NCBI GenBank assembly: GCA_023228875.1
Contig: JALOAG010000009.1
Location: 1-64,000 of the forward strand
Length of the DNA: 64,000 nucleotides
Direction of reading: 5' to 3'
From: Bacteroidia bacterium
GTDB taxonomy: Bacteria > Bacteroidota > Bacteroidia > NS11-12g > UBA955
The position numbers and the translations under genes are program-made. Under the pieces are notes generated by a model. It had not been told where the DNA came from and did no database searches. It was given only the letters and a program-made list of their open reading frames with translations. Of this stretch, positions 1-7,623 are shown in pieces. Each line of letters opens with the position of its first letter. Within the stretch, counting starts at the first letter, position 1.

Positions 1-1
1 A

Positions 2-89
2 AGGCAAAATATACAACACTGACAATCAATTAATTATGCACACTTATTGCACTTTTGTTAATACATGCATAATTGATTTATATTTGCCT
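2..89. repeat. Long imperfect palindrome (attC-like?)
   Basis: The outer arms AGGCAAAATATA (2-13) and TATATTTGCCT (79-89) pair. The inner arms around AATCAATTA..ATGCA (24-40) and TGCATAATTGATT (66-78) also pair, with a roughly 10-base bulge on the left side. GTTATGGG follows at 96. A palindrome followed by a GTTATRRG core is what a site folded for an integron integrase or similar recombinase could look like, but no integrase gene is visible. The structure is seen directly; the role is inferred. Confidence 0.5.
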
Positions 90-124
90 AATGAAGTTAT
101 GGGTGTGGTTGTGCAACAGGCACA

Positions 125-198
125 GCGTATATAAGAAATGGCACATAAACATTTGTGGTAAATTTCAAGTGTCTGCAAGTGCCACTTCTCATATACGC
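125..198. repeat. 20-bp-stem inverted repeat at the island edge
   Basis: The arms at 125-144 and 179-198 are 20 bases each and match at 18 of 20 positions when one is reverse-complemented (GCGTATATRAGAARTGGCAC). The spacer is 34 bases. AAAAC and then the GTTATAAGC motif follow directly. The stem is strong enough to extrude as a hairpin. There is no T tract and no upstream plus-strand gene, so it is unlikely to be a terminator. It could be an attC-like recombination site. Confidence 0.6.
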
Positions 199-203
199 AA
201 AAC

Positions 204-218
204 GTTATAAGCAATGGT
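204..218 (+). repeat. Left inverted boundary motif GTTATAAGCAATGGT
   Basis: This 15-mer recurs in inverted orientation at 7609-7623 with 14 of 15 bases identical (A to G at the eleventh base). In both places GTTGTGCAACAG lies on the outer side: 84 bases away here, because a hairpin intervenes, and 8 bases away at the right end. T-poor DNA begins on the inner side of both. Confidence 0.6.
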
Positions 219-373
219 AACGGACAGCGGCACATACAGACAGGCGGACGACAAAGACCGAAGCACGAGTTGGGCGACACACGACCCGACACGCAGAGAT
301 TTAATTTTTGCCCCACCCGCATTTTTTTGTTTTTCTGCCGACCCGCAATTGGCACATTTGGTTTTGCCTGACA

Positions 374-387
374 CACAAGCCAACGCT
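374..387 (+). repeat. Direct repeat CACAAGCCAACGCT, left copy
   Basis: The identical 14-mer is found at 7439-7452, also on the plus strand. A second shared word, GCTTCGCAAAA, is at 385-395 and 7519-7529. The two non-coding ends of the island are therefore related in direct orientation even though their outer 15-mers are inverted. Confidence 0.55.
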
Positions 388-461
388 TCGCAAAACCAAA
401 AGAGCCAATTCTTGCCTACACACTTTTTTGTTAAGTTTAAACCAAATAATTCAAAATAAAT

Positions 462-1133
462 ATGACACAAATCGAAGACATCGGTGAAGTAACCGAAAGC
501 AGAACATTCCATCAACTTGGAATTTTAGTCCTTGACGGTAGCGGCTCTATGCAAGCTATCGGGGATGGAAACATTACTTTGGCTGACAGCGTGAACAGAG
601 CCGTTAGAGAGTTTTTGGGCTATTTTAAAAATAGTTCAATTGCAAACAATTTTTCGTTTGCCGTAATCACTTTTGACAACAATGCTAAAGTTCATACGCC
701 AATTACAGAACTTACAAAAGTTGATGATTTTGGCGACTACAATCCGATGAACGGACACGGTGGCGGAACTTTCATTGGCAGAGCATTAGAAGAAGCCGAG
801 AAATTGGCAAGCCAATTTCTAAACAGCCCCGAAGCATCAAGTATTCCTCACGATGTAAGAGTAATAGTGATGTCTGACGGACTTTGCCAAGCCCCCGACC
901 TTACGAAAACTGTAGCTGACAGGCTAAAACAAAATGACAAGATAATGCTTTGCAGTTCGTTGTTCACACAAGCGGCAAGAGCAGGTGAAACAGAAACAAG
1001 CGAAGCAAAAACAGTTCTTGCCGACATAGCAAGTGCAGCAAACCTTTACAAAACGACATACAAGGAAACAGACCTAAGACAGTTCTTTATTTCTTCTATG
1101 TCTGCTAAACGAAAATTTGGAAATGAAGGATGA
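462..1133 (+). CDS. TerY-like von Willebrand factor A domain protein
   Basis: This 223-residue single-domain vWA protein resembles TerY. The metal-ion-dependent adhesion site is complete: DGSGS at residues 25-29, Thr103 after a Gly-rich turn, and Asp139 in the MSDG strand. No signal peptide or membrane segment is seen, so it should act in the cytoplasm as a metal-dependent binding scaffold. It overlaps the next gene, a PP2C phosphatase, by 11 bases, and a kinase follows; this vWA-phosphatase-kinase order is the TerY-phosphorylation triad of Ter-type stress systems. No TerC, TerD or other ter gene is present. The domain call is secure; the biological role is inferred from context. Confidence 0.88.
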   Translation: MTQIEDIGEVTESRTFHQLGILVLDGSGSMQAIGDGNITLADSVNRAVREFLGYFKNSSIANNFSFAVITFDNNAKVHTPITELTKVDDFGDYNPMNGHGGGTFIGRALEEAEKLASQFLNSPEASSIPHDVRVIVMSDGLCQAPDLTKTVADRLKQNDKIMLCSSLFTQAARAGETETSEAKTVLADIASAANLYKTTYKETDLRQFFISSMSAKRKFGNEG

Positions 1134-2031
1134 GTTATATCAAAATCCAGTTATTGCCACAGCGACTATCACGAACAAGTCCGAAAATCAGGATTGCAAA
1201 GGCGAATTTGAGTGCGAGAACTTTAATGCAATGTTTGTTGCTGACGGTTTAGGCACTTTCAAATACGCAAAACAATCTTCCGAAAGGGTTATTGATTTTT
1301 TCAAAACACAAGCAAGTGATTTGAAAGACAACGCAGGAAAAAACCCGAAACCCAAGTTTATTGAAGCGTTTAAACAAGCAAAAGAAAAACTAATTGCCTT
1401 TGCAAACGAAAAGATAAACGAAGAAGATAAAAACGAGCAAAACTTATTCGGAACAACTGCAATAACCGTATTTGAAACAGAAGAAAAGATAACAGTCGCT
1501 TATGTTGGAAATGGTGCTATTTGGCATATTCGTGGAAATTTTAATGACTTTCCAGATGCTTATTTGTTTCCGTGGAATGCGGTAAACTATCTAAATCCGC
1601 ATACAATTCCCGAAGGAGGGAAAGAAGCATTATACCGTCTAATTTCTAATAGTGCTGATTTTTCAGAATGTGTTCCGACTGTTTTTGAAATAGCAAAAGA
1701 TAAAAGTGTAGGCGACATTTTTATGATTTGCACAGACGGAATTTATTCTCCCGACCAAATTAAAGCAGGAAAAAATGATAAAGGTGTTTGGGTTCGTTAC
1801 GAGCCAACTATGTTGAAATTCTTTGAATACCTGAAACATTTTTTCAAGAACAACCAGCTTTACAACAAAGAAAGTGTTGAGCAAACAATAAATCTGTATT
1901 TAGAAAAACTAAAACCAACATTTGACGATGATGCAACAATGGGAATTTTGATAACAACGGAAGCATTGAACTATCAAAACCAAATCAATTGGCTTAAAAA
2001 AGATGAAAGCAATTCAGGTAACGAAATTTAA
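1123..2031 (+). CDS. PP2C-family Ser/Thr protein phosphatase
   Basis: The 302-residue cytoplasmic protein has the PP2C metal-binding pattern: ENQD (21-24), VADGLG with Asp41, a GTTA motif in the middle, CTDGIYS, and a C-terminal DDAT. It is likely to remove phosphates added by the kinase encoded immediately downstream and to work with the upstream vWA protein. ATG at 1123 is chosen; a TTG two codons upstream (1117) is the only longer option. The start overlaps the vWA gene by 11 bases and the end overlaps the kinase gene by 29, so translation is probably coupled across the triad. Confidence 0.88.
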   Translation: MKDELYQNPVIATATITNKSENQDCKGEFECENFNAMFVADGLGTFKYAKQSSERVIDFFKTQASDLKDNAGKNPKPKFIEAFKQAKEKLIAFANEKINEEDKNEQNLFGTTAITVFETEEKITVAYVGNGAIWHIRGNFNDFPDAYLFPWNAVNYLNPHTIPEGGKEALYRLISNSADFSECVPTVFEIAKDKSVGDIFMICTDGIYSPDQIKAGKNDKGVWVRYEPTMLKFFEYLKHFFKNNQLYNKESVEQTINLYLEKLKPTFDDDATMGILITTEALNYQNQINWLKKDESNSGNEI

Positions 2032-3538
2032 GACATCAGAATTAAATCCTGAATTTAATTCCGTAAAATCAATAGAGATTGAGGACAATCCTTTTGATAG
2101 CGGAGCTTTTGGGGAAGTATATTTTTGCAATTCTGTAAATGGAGTAAATATTTCTGCAAAGCAAGTTTTAAAAATATTCATTGATGACGGTTCGGGAAGT
2201 GCAAAAAGAGGTTTTGATACCATTGTAAAACTGCAAGAACAGATAATAAACCACAACAATTATTTAAAGCAAAAAAACGAAAAGCCAATACAACAAGTGA
2301 ATGCTTTGGGGGCATTACCACAATTCAGTTACGAGGGAGTTTTGAATGGTAGAAAAGTTTTGGGGTATTCGGCTAATCTTCTTCCAAAAACTGATTGGAT
2401 GTTGTTCGGTCAAATTTTTAATGAAGAGGATTTAGACAAGAGAAAACAGCTAAGAACCAATTTTTACAATTTGCCAATTGACCATAGGTTAAAAATGGCT
2501 TACGATTTAGTTGAAGCATTTTTTCATTTGGAACAAATGAAATTTATTTATGCCGACCTAAATCCTAAAAACTTTTTCGTAAACGAAAAGGACGGAAAAC
2601 TTTGTTTAATTGACTATGAGGGCGGAGCAATCAATGACAACCCAGAGACCTACGGCAAGCCAGGCGAATGGCTTGCACCCGAAATTCAGGAGCAGTTGCT
2701 CAACAGCAATTCGCCAATCATAAAAGTTGATTTGAATACCGACACTTGGGCGGTTGCTATTGCTGTTCATTTTATGCTTTTCAATTTTCACCCGCTTTTC
2801 TTTTTGAAAGTGAGAGGTAAAAAAGAAATGGCAGACTATTTTAAAAAACATAAGTGGGCAGAAATTGATAAAAACAATTCTAATTTCAGAACAGAGGTTT
2901 CGGGTATTTATGATTGGTATATTGACAAACTGAAAACACAAATTAAGCCTGCTTTATACAAAGCCTTTTATGATACTATAAACAACGGCTACAAAAACCG
3001 CAGTATGCGGTTAAGCTACAAACAATGGTTGAACGTGTTGGGTGGCGTAATGCTTCCACCAACAATAAAAAGTTTTGTTTCTGACAGAACAGCCGTAATC
3101 AATGGAGTTCCTGTTACACTGAAATGGAAAATTGAAAATGCTCATACTATCCTCATTGACAATCAAGTTGGAGATGTTACAGGTAAAACAGAAATCAAAG
3201 TAAGACCCGATAAAGACATTACATACAAAATCAAGGCAATCGGGCATTTTGGTGAAGCGGAGGCAGAAGTTGATATAAAACTCTTCCCTACCCCTGTTTT
3301 AGAGAGCCTGAAAGTGCCAATGCCTGATTTTTCAAGTAGAATAAACTTAAACCCAATCAAAATAAGTTCACCCAAGATTGATGTTTCAATCAATCTGTCA
3401 AGTCTTTACAATGAGAAGCCAAAATTTACCGAGCCTTCAATAGATTTAAAGACACTGAAAGCAACGCATAAGCCTAAACAATCTTTATTTAACCTTTCAA
3501 GTGTATATGAAAACATCAGACGAAAAATATCAAGATAA
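2003..3538 (+). CDS. Ser/Thr protein kinase with C-terminal Ig-like domain
   Basis: The protein has 511 residues. The kinase lobe shows a Gly-rich loop SGAFGEVY (33-40), the ATP-anchoring Lys57 in VLKIF, a catalytic loop YADLNPKN with Asp185 and Asn190, a DFG-equivalent IDYEGG with Asp204, and an APE at 225-227. HRD has become YAD, which is tolerated in active kinases. Residues about 355-430 look like an Ig-like beta-sandwich (a VTLKW core strand, then a DITYKIKA strand), and the tail of about 80 residues has no recognised domain. TerY-P kinases often carry a zinc ribbon; this one has none. It probably phosphorylates a module partner, perhaps the DUF4407 protein encoded next. Confidence 0.85.
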   Translation: MKAIQVTKFKTSELNPEFNSVKSIEIEDNPFDSGAFGEVYFCNSVNGVNISAKQVLKIFIDDGSGSAKRGFDTIVKLQEQIINHNNYLKQKNEKPIQQVNALGALPQFSYEGVLNGRKVLGYSANLLPKTDWMLFGQIFNEEDLDKRKQLRTNFYNLPIDHRLKMAYDLVEAFFHLEQMKFIYADLNPKNFFVNEKDGKLCLIDYEGGAINDNPETYGKPGEWLAPEIQEQLLNSNSPIIKVDLNTDTWAVAIAVHFMLFNFHPLFFLKVRGKKEMADYFKKHKWAEIDKNNSNFRTEVSGIYDWYIDKLKTQIKPALYKAFYDTINNGYKNRSMRLSYKQWLNVLGGVMLPPTIKSFVSDRTAVINGVPVTLKWKIENAHTILIDNQVGDVTGKTEIKVRPDKDITYKIKAIGHFGEAEAEVDIKLFPTPVLESLKVPMPDFSSRINLNPIKISSPKIDVSINLSSLYNEKPKFTEPSIDLKTLKATHKPKQSLFNLSSVYENIRRKISR

Positions 3539-5258
3539 AACAATGAGAAAGCCAAGTTGGATACAACGTTTTTTCATTCTTTGTTCGGGTTCGGATAGAG
3601 AAATACTGCATCAATGCCCAACTGAATGGAATAAATATGCAGGAATTGGCGGGACAATCTTCTTTACAGGTCTTTTAGCTTCTTTGTCAGGCGGCTATGC
3701 CCTTTACACAATATTCAGGGGCGATGCAAACGCTTTTGCTTATGCAATACTTTTTGGGATTACTTGGGGATTTGTAATTCTGAACCTTGACCGATTTATT
3801 GTTTCAAGTATTCGCAAAGAAGGAAATCTGCGAAAAGAACTTTTACAGGCTTCACCCCGATTTATCCTTGCAATCATTATTTCAATTGTAATTGCAAAAC
3901 CATTAGAAGTAAGAATTTTTGAAAGCCGTATTGAGCAGCAAATTTTAGAAGATAAGAGAGCGAAATTAGAAGATGAAAAGTTATCAATTGACAAGTTTAA
4001 TGATTTAACTAAACTTGAAAACAGCATTCAAAATCAGAATACGGAATTGGGAACTCTTGATAGTTTACGTCAAGGTGACCCGACTAATGATGATTTTAAA
4101 AAGTTACTTGGCGACCGAAATTTTGCAATACAAGATTTAAACAATGTATCAAAAGCAAATAACCCGAAAGTTTCGGATTATAATTTTAAGATTAGTCAAA
4201 TTAAAGGCAATCCCGATAATTACAGGGAAATAAAAGACACAACAGGAATTGTAATTGACCGTAAACTTATTGCAGAAGCAAATAAAAGCATTAACGACCT
4301 CTCTTATAGTAGGAATATTCTTTTGAATGAAATCAAAGCTAAGCAAAAGCGTGTAGAAGATTTAGACGCAGAGATACAAAAAGCACGTAACGACTACAAA
4401 GCACTAATAGCTCAAAGAATAAATGAAAAGCAAGCCGAAATTGGACAAACAAAGCAAACTAAGGCACAAGCAGACAGCATTGCAAAAATACAATTTGACG
4501 AAAGTGTTCAAATTAAAGAAAGAAGCTACACTAATAATTTCATTACCCAACTTGAAGCAATGGGCAATCTGACATCTTCTAACTCTACAATGATGTGGAC
4601 AAGTTGGATGATTATGCTTTTATTTATAGTAATAGAAACAGCCCCTATACTCGTAAAACTTCTTTCAAAGCGTGGACCTTATGATGAAATTTTGGATAGA
4701 GTTGAATACGAACATTACATAAATGAAAAGGAGTTAATTTCTCGTTGGAACTCCAAAATCAATGAACTGCTTGACAAATCGAGAGAAGCCGCAAAACTTG
4801 AAGGAGATGCTTTTATGCAGGTTGAAAAGCAAAGGCTTGACCACGAATTAAAAAACAATCAGAAAATTCTTGACGACCTTGCCCAAAAACAAGAACACTT
4901 GGCAAAAATTGCTATTGACAAATGGTATCAGGACGAACTTACCAAAACCAATGCAAACTCTATTCAGCAATCGCAAATTACTAAGCCGAAACTTGAAGAT
5001 ACTTTTTGGAAACAAAAAGGTGCAGTTGATAAAATTGAATACTATTTTCTTAACGGCTCTTTAACTGACAATGAATTGCGTTATTTTGAAAACAACCAGA
5101 TGAATATAGGGAAATGGAGTTTCAATAATGCCAAAGATGAAATTGCGATTGACTTACTGAACAACAAAGTTGAGTATGTGATAACCGAAATCAAAGACAC
5201 GACTTTGAAATTAAAAGACAAGGCAACAAACGATATTTTAGAATTTGAGAAAGTATAA
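3507..5258 (+). CDS. DUF4407 membrane protein with long coiled coil
   Basis: The 583-residue protein has three membrane segments near the N-terminus (about residues 42-65, 75-95 and 110-130), a long charged coiled coil (about 150-345), a fourth membrane segment around 365-385, and a second charged helical tail. The early pattern of a Cys-rich CPTEWNKY segment followed by a Gly-rich helix matches DUF4407. The function is unknown; the shape suggests a membrane sensor or effector regulated by the triad. ATG at 3507 overlaps the kinase gene by 32 bases. ATG at 3543 (MRKPSW) would give no overlap and is a real alternative; a GTG at 3501 is less likely. Confidence 0.8.
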   Translation: MKTSDEKYQDKTMRKPSWIQRFFILCSGSDREILHQCPTEWNKYAGIGGTIFFTGLLASLSGGYALYTIFRGDANAFAYAILFGITWGFVILNLDRFIVSSIRKEGNLRKELLQASPRFILAIIISIVIAKPLEVRIFESRIEQQILEDKRAKLEDEKLSIDKFNDLTKLENSIQNQNTELGTLDSLRQGDPTNDDFKKLLGDRNFAIQDLNNVSKANNPKVSDYNFKISQIKGNPDNYREIKDTTGIVIDRKLIAEANKSINDLSYSRNILLNEIKAKQKRVEDLDAEIQKARNDYKALIAQRINEKQAEIGQTKQTKAQADSIAKIQFDESVQIKERSYTNNFITQLEAMGNLTSSNSTMMWTSWMIMLLFIVIETAPILVKLLSKRGPYDEILDRVEYEHYINEKELISRWNSKINELLDKSREAAKLEGDAFMQVEKQRLDHELKNNQKILDDLAQKQEHLAKIAIDKWYQDELTKTNANSIQQSQITKPKLEDTFWKQKGAVDKIEYYFLNGSLTDNELRYFENNQMNIGKWSFNNAKDEIAIDLLNNKVEYVITEIKDTTLKLKDKATNDILEFEKV

Positions 5259-5260
5259 AA

Positions 5261-5443
5261 ATGGCTTGGCGTTTTAGAAAATCCATAAATTTTGGTTTGT
5301 TTCGGACAACTGTTTCCAAAAAAGGAGTTGGAAGCAGTTTTGGTTTTCTTGGTTTTCGTTTTGGCGTTAGCCCTGACGGTAGAAAATATTGGAGTTTCGG
5401 AATACCCGGAACAGGTTTGTATTACATCAAATATTATGGATAA
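5261..5443 (+). CDS. DUF4236 domain small protein
   Basis: The 60-residue protein is almost entirely one DUF4236 domain. It opens with AWRFRKSINFG, has a central SKKGVGSSFGFLGFRFG segment, and ends with GIPGTGLYYIK, the features that define the family. It is basic and Gly/Phe-rich. Family members often occur fused to larger membrane or SHOCT-type proteins, and their function is not known. The gene starts two bases after the DUF4407 stop and its end overlaps the next ATG, so it belongs to the same transcript. Confidence 0.8.
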   Translation: MAWRFRKSINFGLFRTTVSKKGVGSSFGFLGFRFGVSPDGRKYWSFGIPGTGLYYIKYYG

Positions 5444-5735
5444 AGCGATAAAAATAATTCTTGCTATTCTGTTTTTCCTTTGCTTGCTTGATATGCCTTA
5501 CGGCTACTATCAGTTTGTAAGGTTTGCAGGACTTGTTGGCTTTGCAATTCTTGCCTACCAAGCCAATCAACAAGGCAGACAAACGGAAATGATTATTTAC
5601 GGTGGACTTGCTTTGCTATTTCAACCGTTTTTCAAAATTGCACTTGGCAGAGAAATGTGGAATGTTGTAGATGTGGTTGTCGCTATCGGGCTTATCCTTT
5701 CTCTTTTTGTGAAGCCGAAAGCAAACAGTTCCTGA
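5436..5735 (+). CDS. Small integral membrane protein (DUF6804-like)
   Basis: The 99-residue protein has three or four hydrophobic helices and a conserved-looking MPYGYYQ segment at about residues 20-26. It resembles the DUF6804 family of small Bacteroidota membrane proteins, whose function is unknown. ATG at 5436 overlaps the end of the DUF4236 gene by 8 bases. The reading frame is open upstream to 5292, but that part lies inside the DUF4236 gene and was excluded. It may pair with the DUF4407 protein in the membrane; this is context only. Confidence 0.7.
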   Translation: MDKAIKIILAILFFLCLLDMPYGYYQFVRFAGLVGFAILAYQANQQGRQTEMIIYGGLALLFQPFFKIALGREMWNVVDVVVAIGLILSLFVKPKANSS

Positions 5736-5791
5736 AAATCCTTGTTCTGTCGTAAATATTTCCTAAATTTGCGACAAGAAAACAGATAAAA

Positions 5792-6412
5792 GTGCAAGAA
5801 AGCATTGAAATACAGATACTTGACAAGATTAAGAAAGCCAAGAGGGGTTCGCTCTTTTTCGTGGAGAATTTTGTCAGGATAGCCAATGCCAAAACAGCCA
5901 ATAAAGCATTGGAACGCTTGGTAAAAGCAGGTGAGTTGGAACGGTTTGCCACAGGAATTTATTACCGTCCTGCAACAAGCGAGCTAATCGGGAAATTAAC
6001 ACCAAGCCTTGAAGCGGTTGCCGTTGCCATTGCCAAAAGAGACAGGGCAAGAATTGTCCCGACAGGTTCGTATGCACTCAACCGTTTGGGGCTTTCCACG
6101 CAAGTGCCAATGAACATCGTTTATCTTACAGACGGTTCGGCACGAAAAATCAAAATCGGTAAACGAACCATTACATTTAAAAAAGCAAGCCCAAAAAACG
6201 TAGCCACAGTTGGTGAAATAAGCGGTTTGGCAATTCAGGCATTAAAGGAAATCGGGAAGGACAAAGTGCTTGACAAAGAAATAAAACACATTCAGGAACT
6301 ATTAAAACACGAAAAACCGACACGGCTTGAACACGACATACGGCTTGCCCCTGCTTGGATAAGAGAAATAATGTTACCCGTTTTACAAGAAATAGAGAAT
6401 GAGCAGAAATAG
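5792..6412 (+). CDS. DUF6088/AbiEi-type antitoxin
   Basis: The 206-residue protein has an N-terminal winged-helix-like region (residues 1-65, with the GIYYRP strand typical of AbiEi-type proteins) and an alpha/beta C-terminal domain. It precedes an AbiEii-type nucleotidyltransferase and overlaps it by 14 bases, the usual antitoxin-then-toxin order of AbiE systems. AbiEi proteins neutralise the toxin indirectly and repress their own operon. The start is GTG at 5792; no ATG lies close by. The 56-base gap after the DUF6804-like gene may contain its own promoter, so the pair could be a separate cargo unit. Confidence 0.85.
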   Translation: MQESIEIQILDKIKKAKRGSLFFVENFVRIANAKTANKALERLVKAGELERFATGIYYRPATSELIGKLTPSLEAVAVAIAKRDRARIVPTGSYALNRLGLSTQVPMNIVYLTDGSARKIKIGKRTITFKKASPKNVATVGEISGLAIQALKEIGKDKVLDKEIKHIQELLKHEKPTRLEHDIRLAPAWIREIMLPVLQEIENEQK

Positions 6413-7415
6413 CATACCATATTGGTTTCAATTATCGAAGCAAGACCGACAAGAAATTTTTACAGAAGTTGCCAATCAAAAAGAATTGTCCATAGCGGCA
6501 GTAGAAAAAGATTGGTGGGTAGTGCAAACTTTAGCCGTAATTTTTTCAATGGAATGTGCATCGGTTTTGATTTTCAAAGGTGGAACTTCTTTAAGTAAAG
6601 GTTGGAATTTGATACAACGCTTTTCGGAAGATATTGACTTAGTGTTGGACAGGGAATTTTTGGGCTTTACAGGCGAACTAACCAAAGGCGACATTCGCAG
6701 ATTGAGAAGAAAGTCGTATCAGTATATTACAGAAATTTTTACCGAAGAACTGAAAAACAAGTTTGCCGAATTGGGTTTTAAAGACTTGACCGTAAAGTAT
6801 CGTGAAGTGGAAAATCACGACCAAGACCCTTTGATTATTGAAATCTATTATCCGACCCTTTCCGAAAAAGACAGCTATCTAAAACCTGCGGTTTTAGTGG
6901 AAGTAGGCAGTCGTTCATTAAAAGAACCATTTACACAAAGAACTTTCGGAACAATCATATCGGAGATTTTTGCTGACAGACCATTTTCAGATGAACCGAT
7001 AACTATTCCTGTTGTAAACCCTGAAAGAACATTTTTAGAAAAGATATTCCTGCTACACGAAGAATTTCAAAAAGACACAGACAAAATACGAGTAGAACGC
7101 CTTAGCAGACACTTGTATGACATTGAAAAACTTATGCAAACAGAATATGCAGAAATTGCGTTACAAGACCCCGACTTATATAACACAATCGTAAAGCACC
7201 GCAGTAAGTTTACACCCATTTCAGGAATTGATTATGACAACCATTCGCCTGACAAAATAAACATCATTCCGCCTGACAAAATCATAAGAGATTGGGAACA
7301 AGACTATCAGGCAATGACACAAACTATGATTTATGGAGACTTGTTGAGTTTTGACGAACTGATAAAACGACTTAGAGAATTACAAAAGAGAATAAATGCA
7401 ATCAGCCGACCCTAA
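6399..7415 (+). CDS. AbiEii/AbiGii-type nucleotidyltransferase toxin
   Basis: The 338-residue protein carries the family signature FKGGTSLSKGW followed by RFSEDIDL at about residues 60-83. The GGTSLSK loop and the DxD of EDIDL form the nucleotidyltransferase active site. In AbiE systems this enzyme halts growth, as shown for phage abortive infection, and related MenT toxins modify tRNA 3' ends. Length and motifs are intact, so an active toxin is expected. It overlaps the DUF6088 antitoxin gene by 14 bases. It is the last gene before the T-poor right end of the island. Confidence 0.9.
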   Translation: MSRNSIPYWFQLSKQDRQEIFTEVANQKELSIAAVEKDWWVVQTLAVIFSMECASVLIFKGGTSLSKGWNLIQRFSEDIDLVLDREFLGFTGELTKGDIRRLRRKSYQYITEIFTEELKNKFAELGFKDLTVKYREVENHDQDPLIIEIYYPTLSEKDSYLKPAVLVEVGSRSLKEPFTQRTFGTIISEIFADRPFSDEPITIPVVNPERTFLEKIFLLHEEFQKDTDKIRVERLSRHLYDIEKLMQTEYAEIALQDPDLYNTIVKHRSKFTPISGIDYDNHSPDKINIIPPDKIIRDWEQDYQAMTQTMIYGDLLSFDELIKRLRELQKRINAISRP

Positions 7416-7438
7416 AAGCAAGCACATTGCCAAAGCCG

Positions 7439-7452
7439 CACAAGCCAACGCT
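7439..7452 (+). repeat. Direct repeat CACAAGCCAACGCT, right copy
   Basis: This copy is identical to 374-387 and in the same orientation. It lies 23 bases beyond the toxin stop codon, within the T-poor tail of the island. Confidence 0.55.
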
Positions 7453-7608
7453 ACGACCAAAGCTTTGTCAAAGAGCTTGCTTTGCCTACCCGAAAAGAAA
7501 AACAAAAAAATCTTCCCCGCTTCGCAAAAATTAAATCTGCCGACACACCAACCAACAGACAGAAAAAGCGGACTTAAAACAGACCGAACAACGACAGACG
7601 GACGAAGA

Positions 7609-7623
7609 ACCACTGCTTATAAC
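7609..7623 (-). repeat. Right inverted boundary motif
   Basis: On the minus strand this reads GTTATAAGCAGTGGT, matching 204-218 at 14 of 15 bases. GTTGTGCAACAG lies outside it (minus strand, 7632-7643), as at the left end. Confidence 0.6.

Larger units (their letters stand above)
1..461. other. Gene-free left flank and start of the accessory island
   Basis: No convincing gene is present. The stretch holds two imperfect palindromes (2-89 and 125-198), each followed within 4-6 bases by a GTTATRRG-like motif (at 96 and 204). From about 219 it becomes very T-poor on the plus strand: roughly 4 T in the 80 bases 221-300. An 81-codon reading frame here stays open because T-poor DNA has few stop codons, and it was not called. 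The first gene of the island starts at 462. Confidence 0.6.

Noticed and set aside
214..459. 81-codon plus-strand reading frame at the island's left end
   Set aside because: T-poor DNA has few stop codons, so open frames arise by chance. Composition is unlike a protein, no family resemblance is seen, and the related right end is non-coding too.
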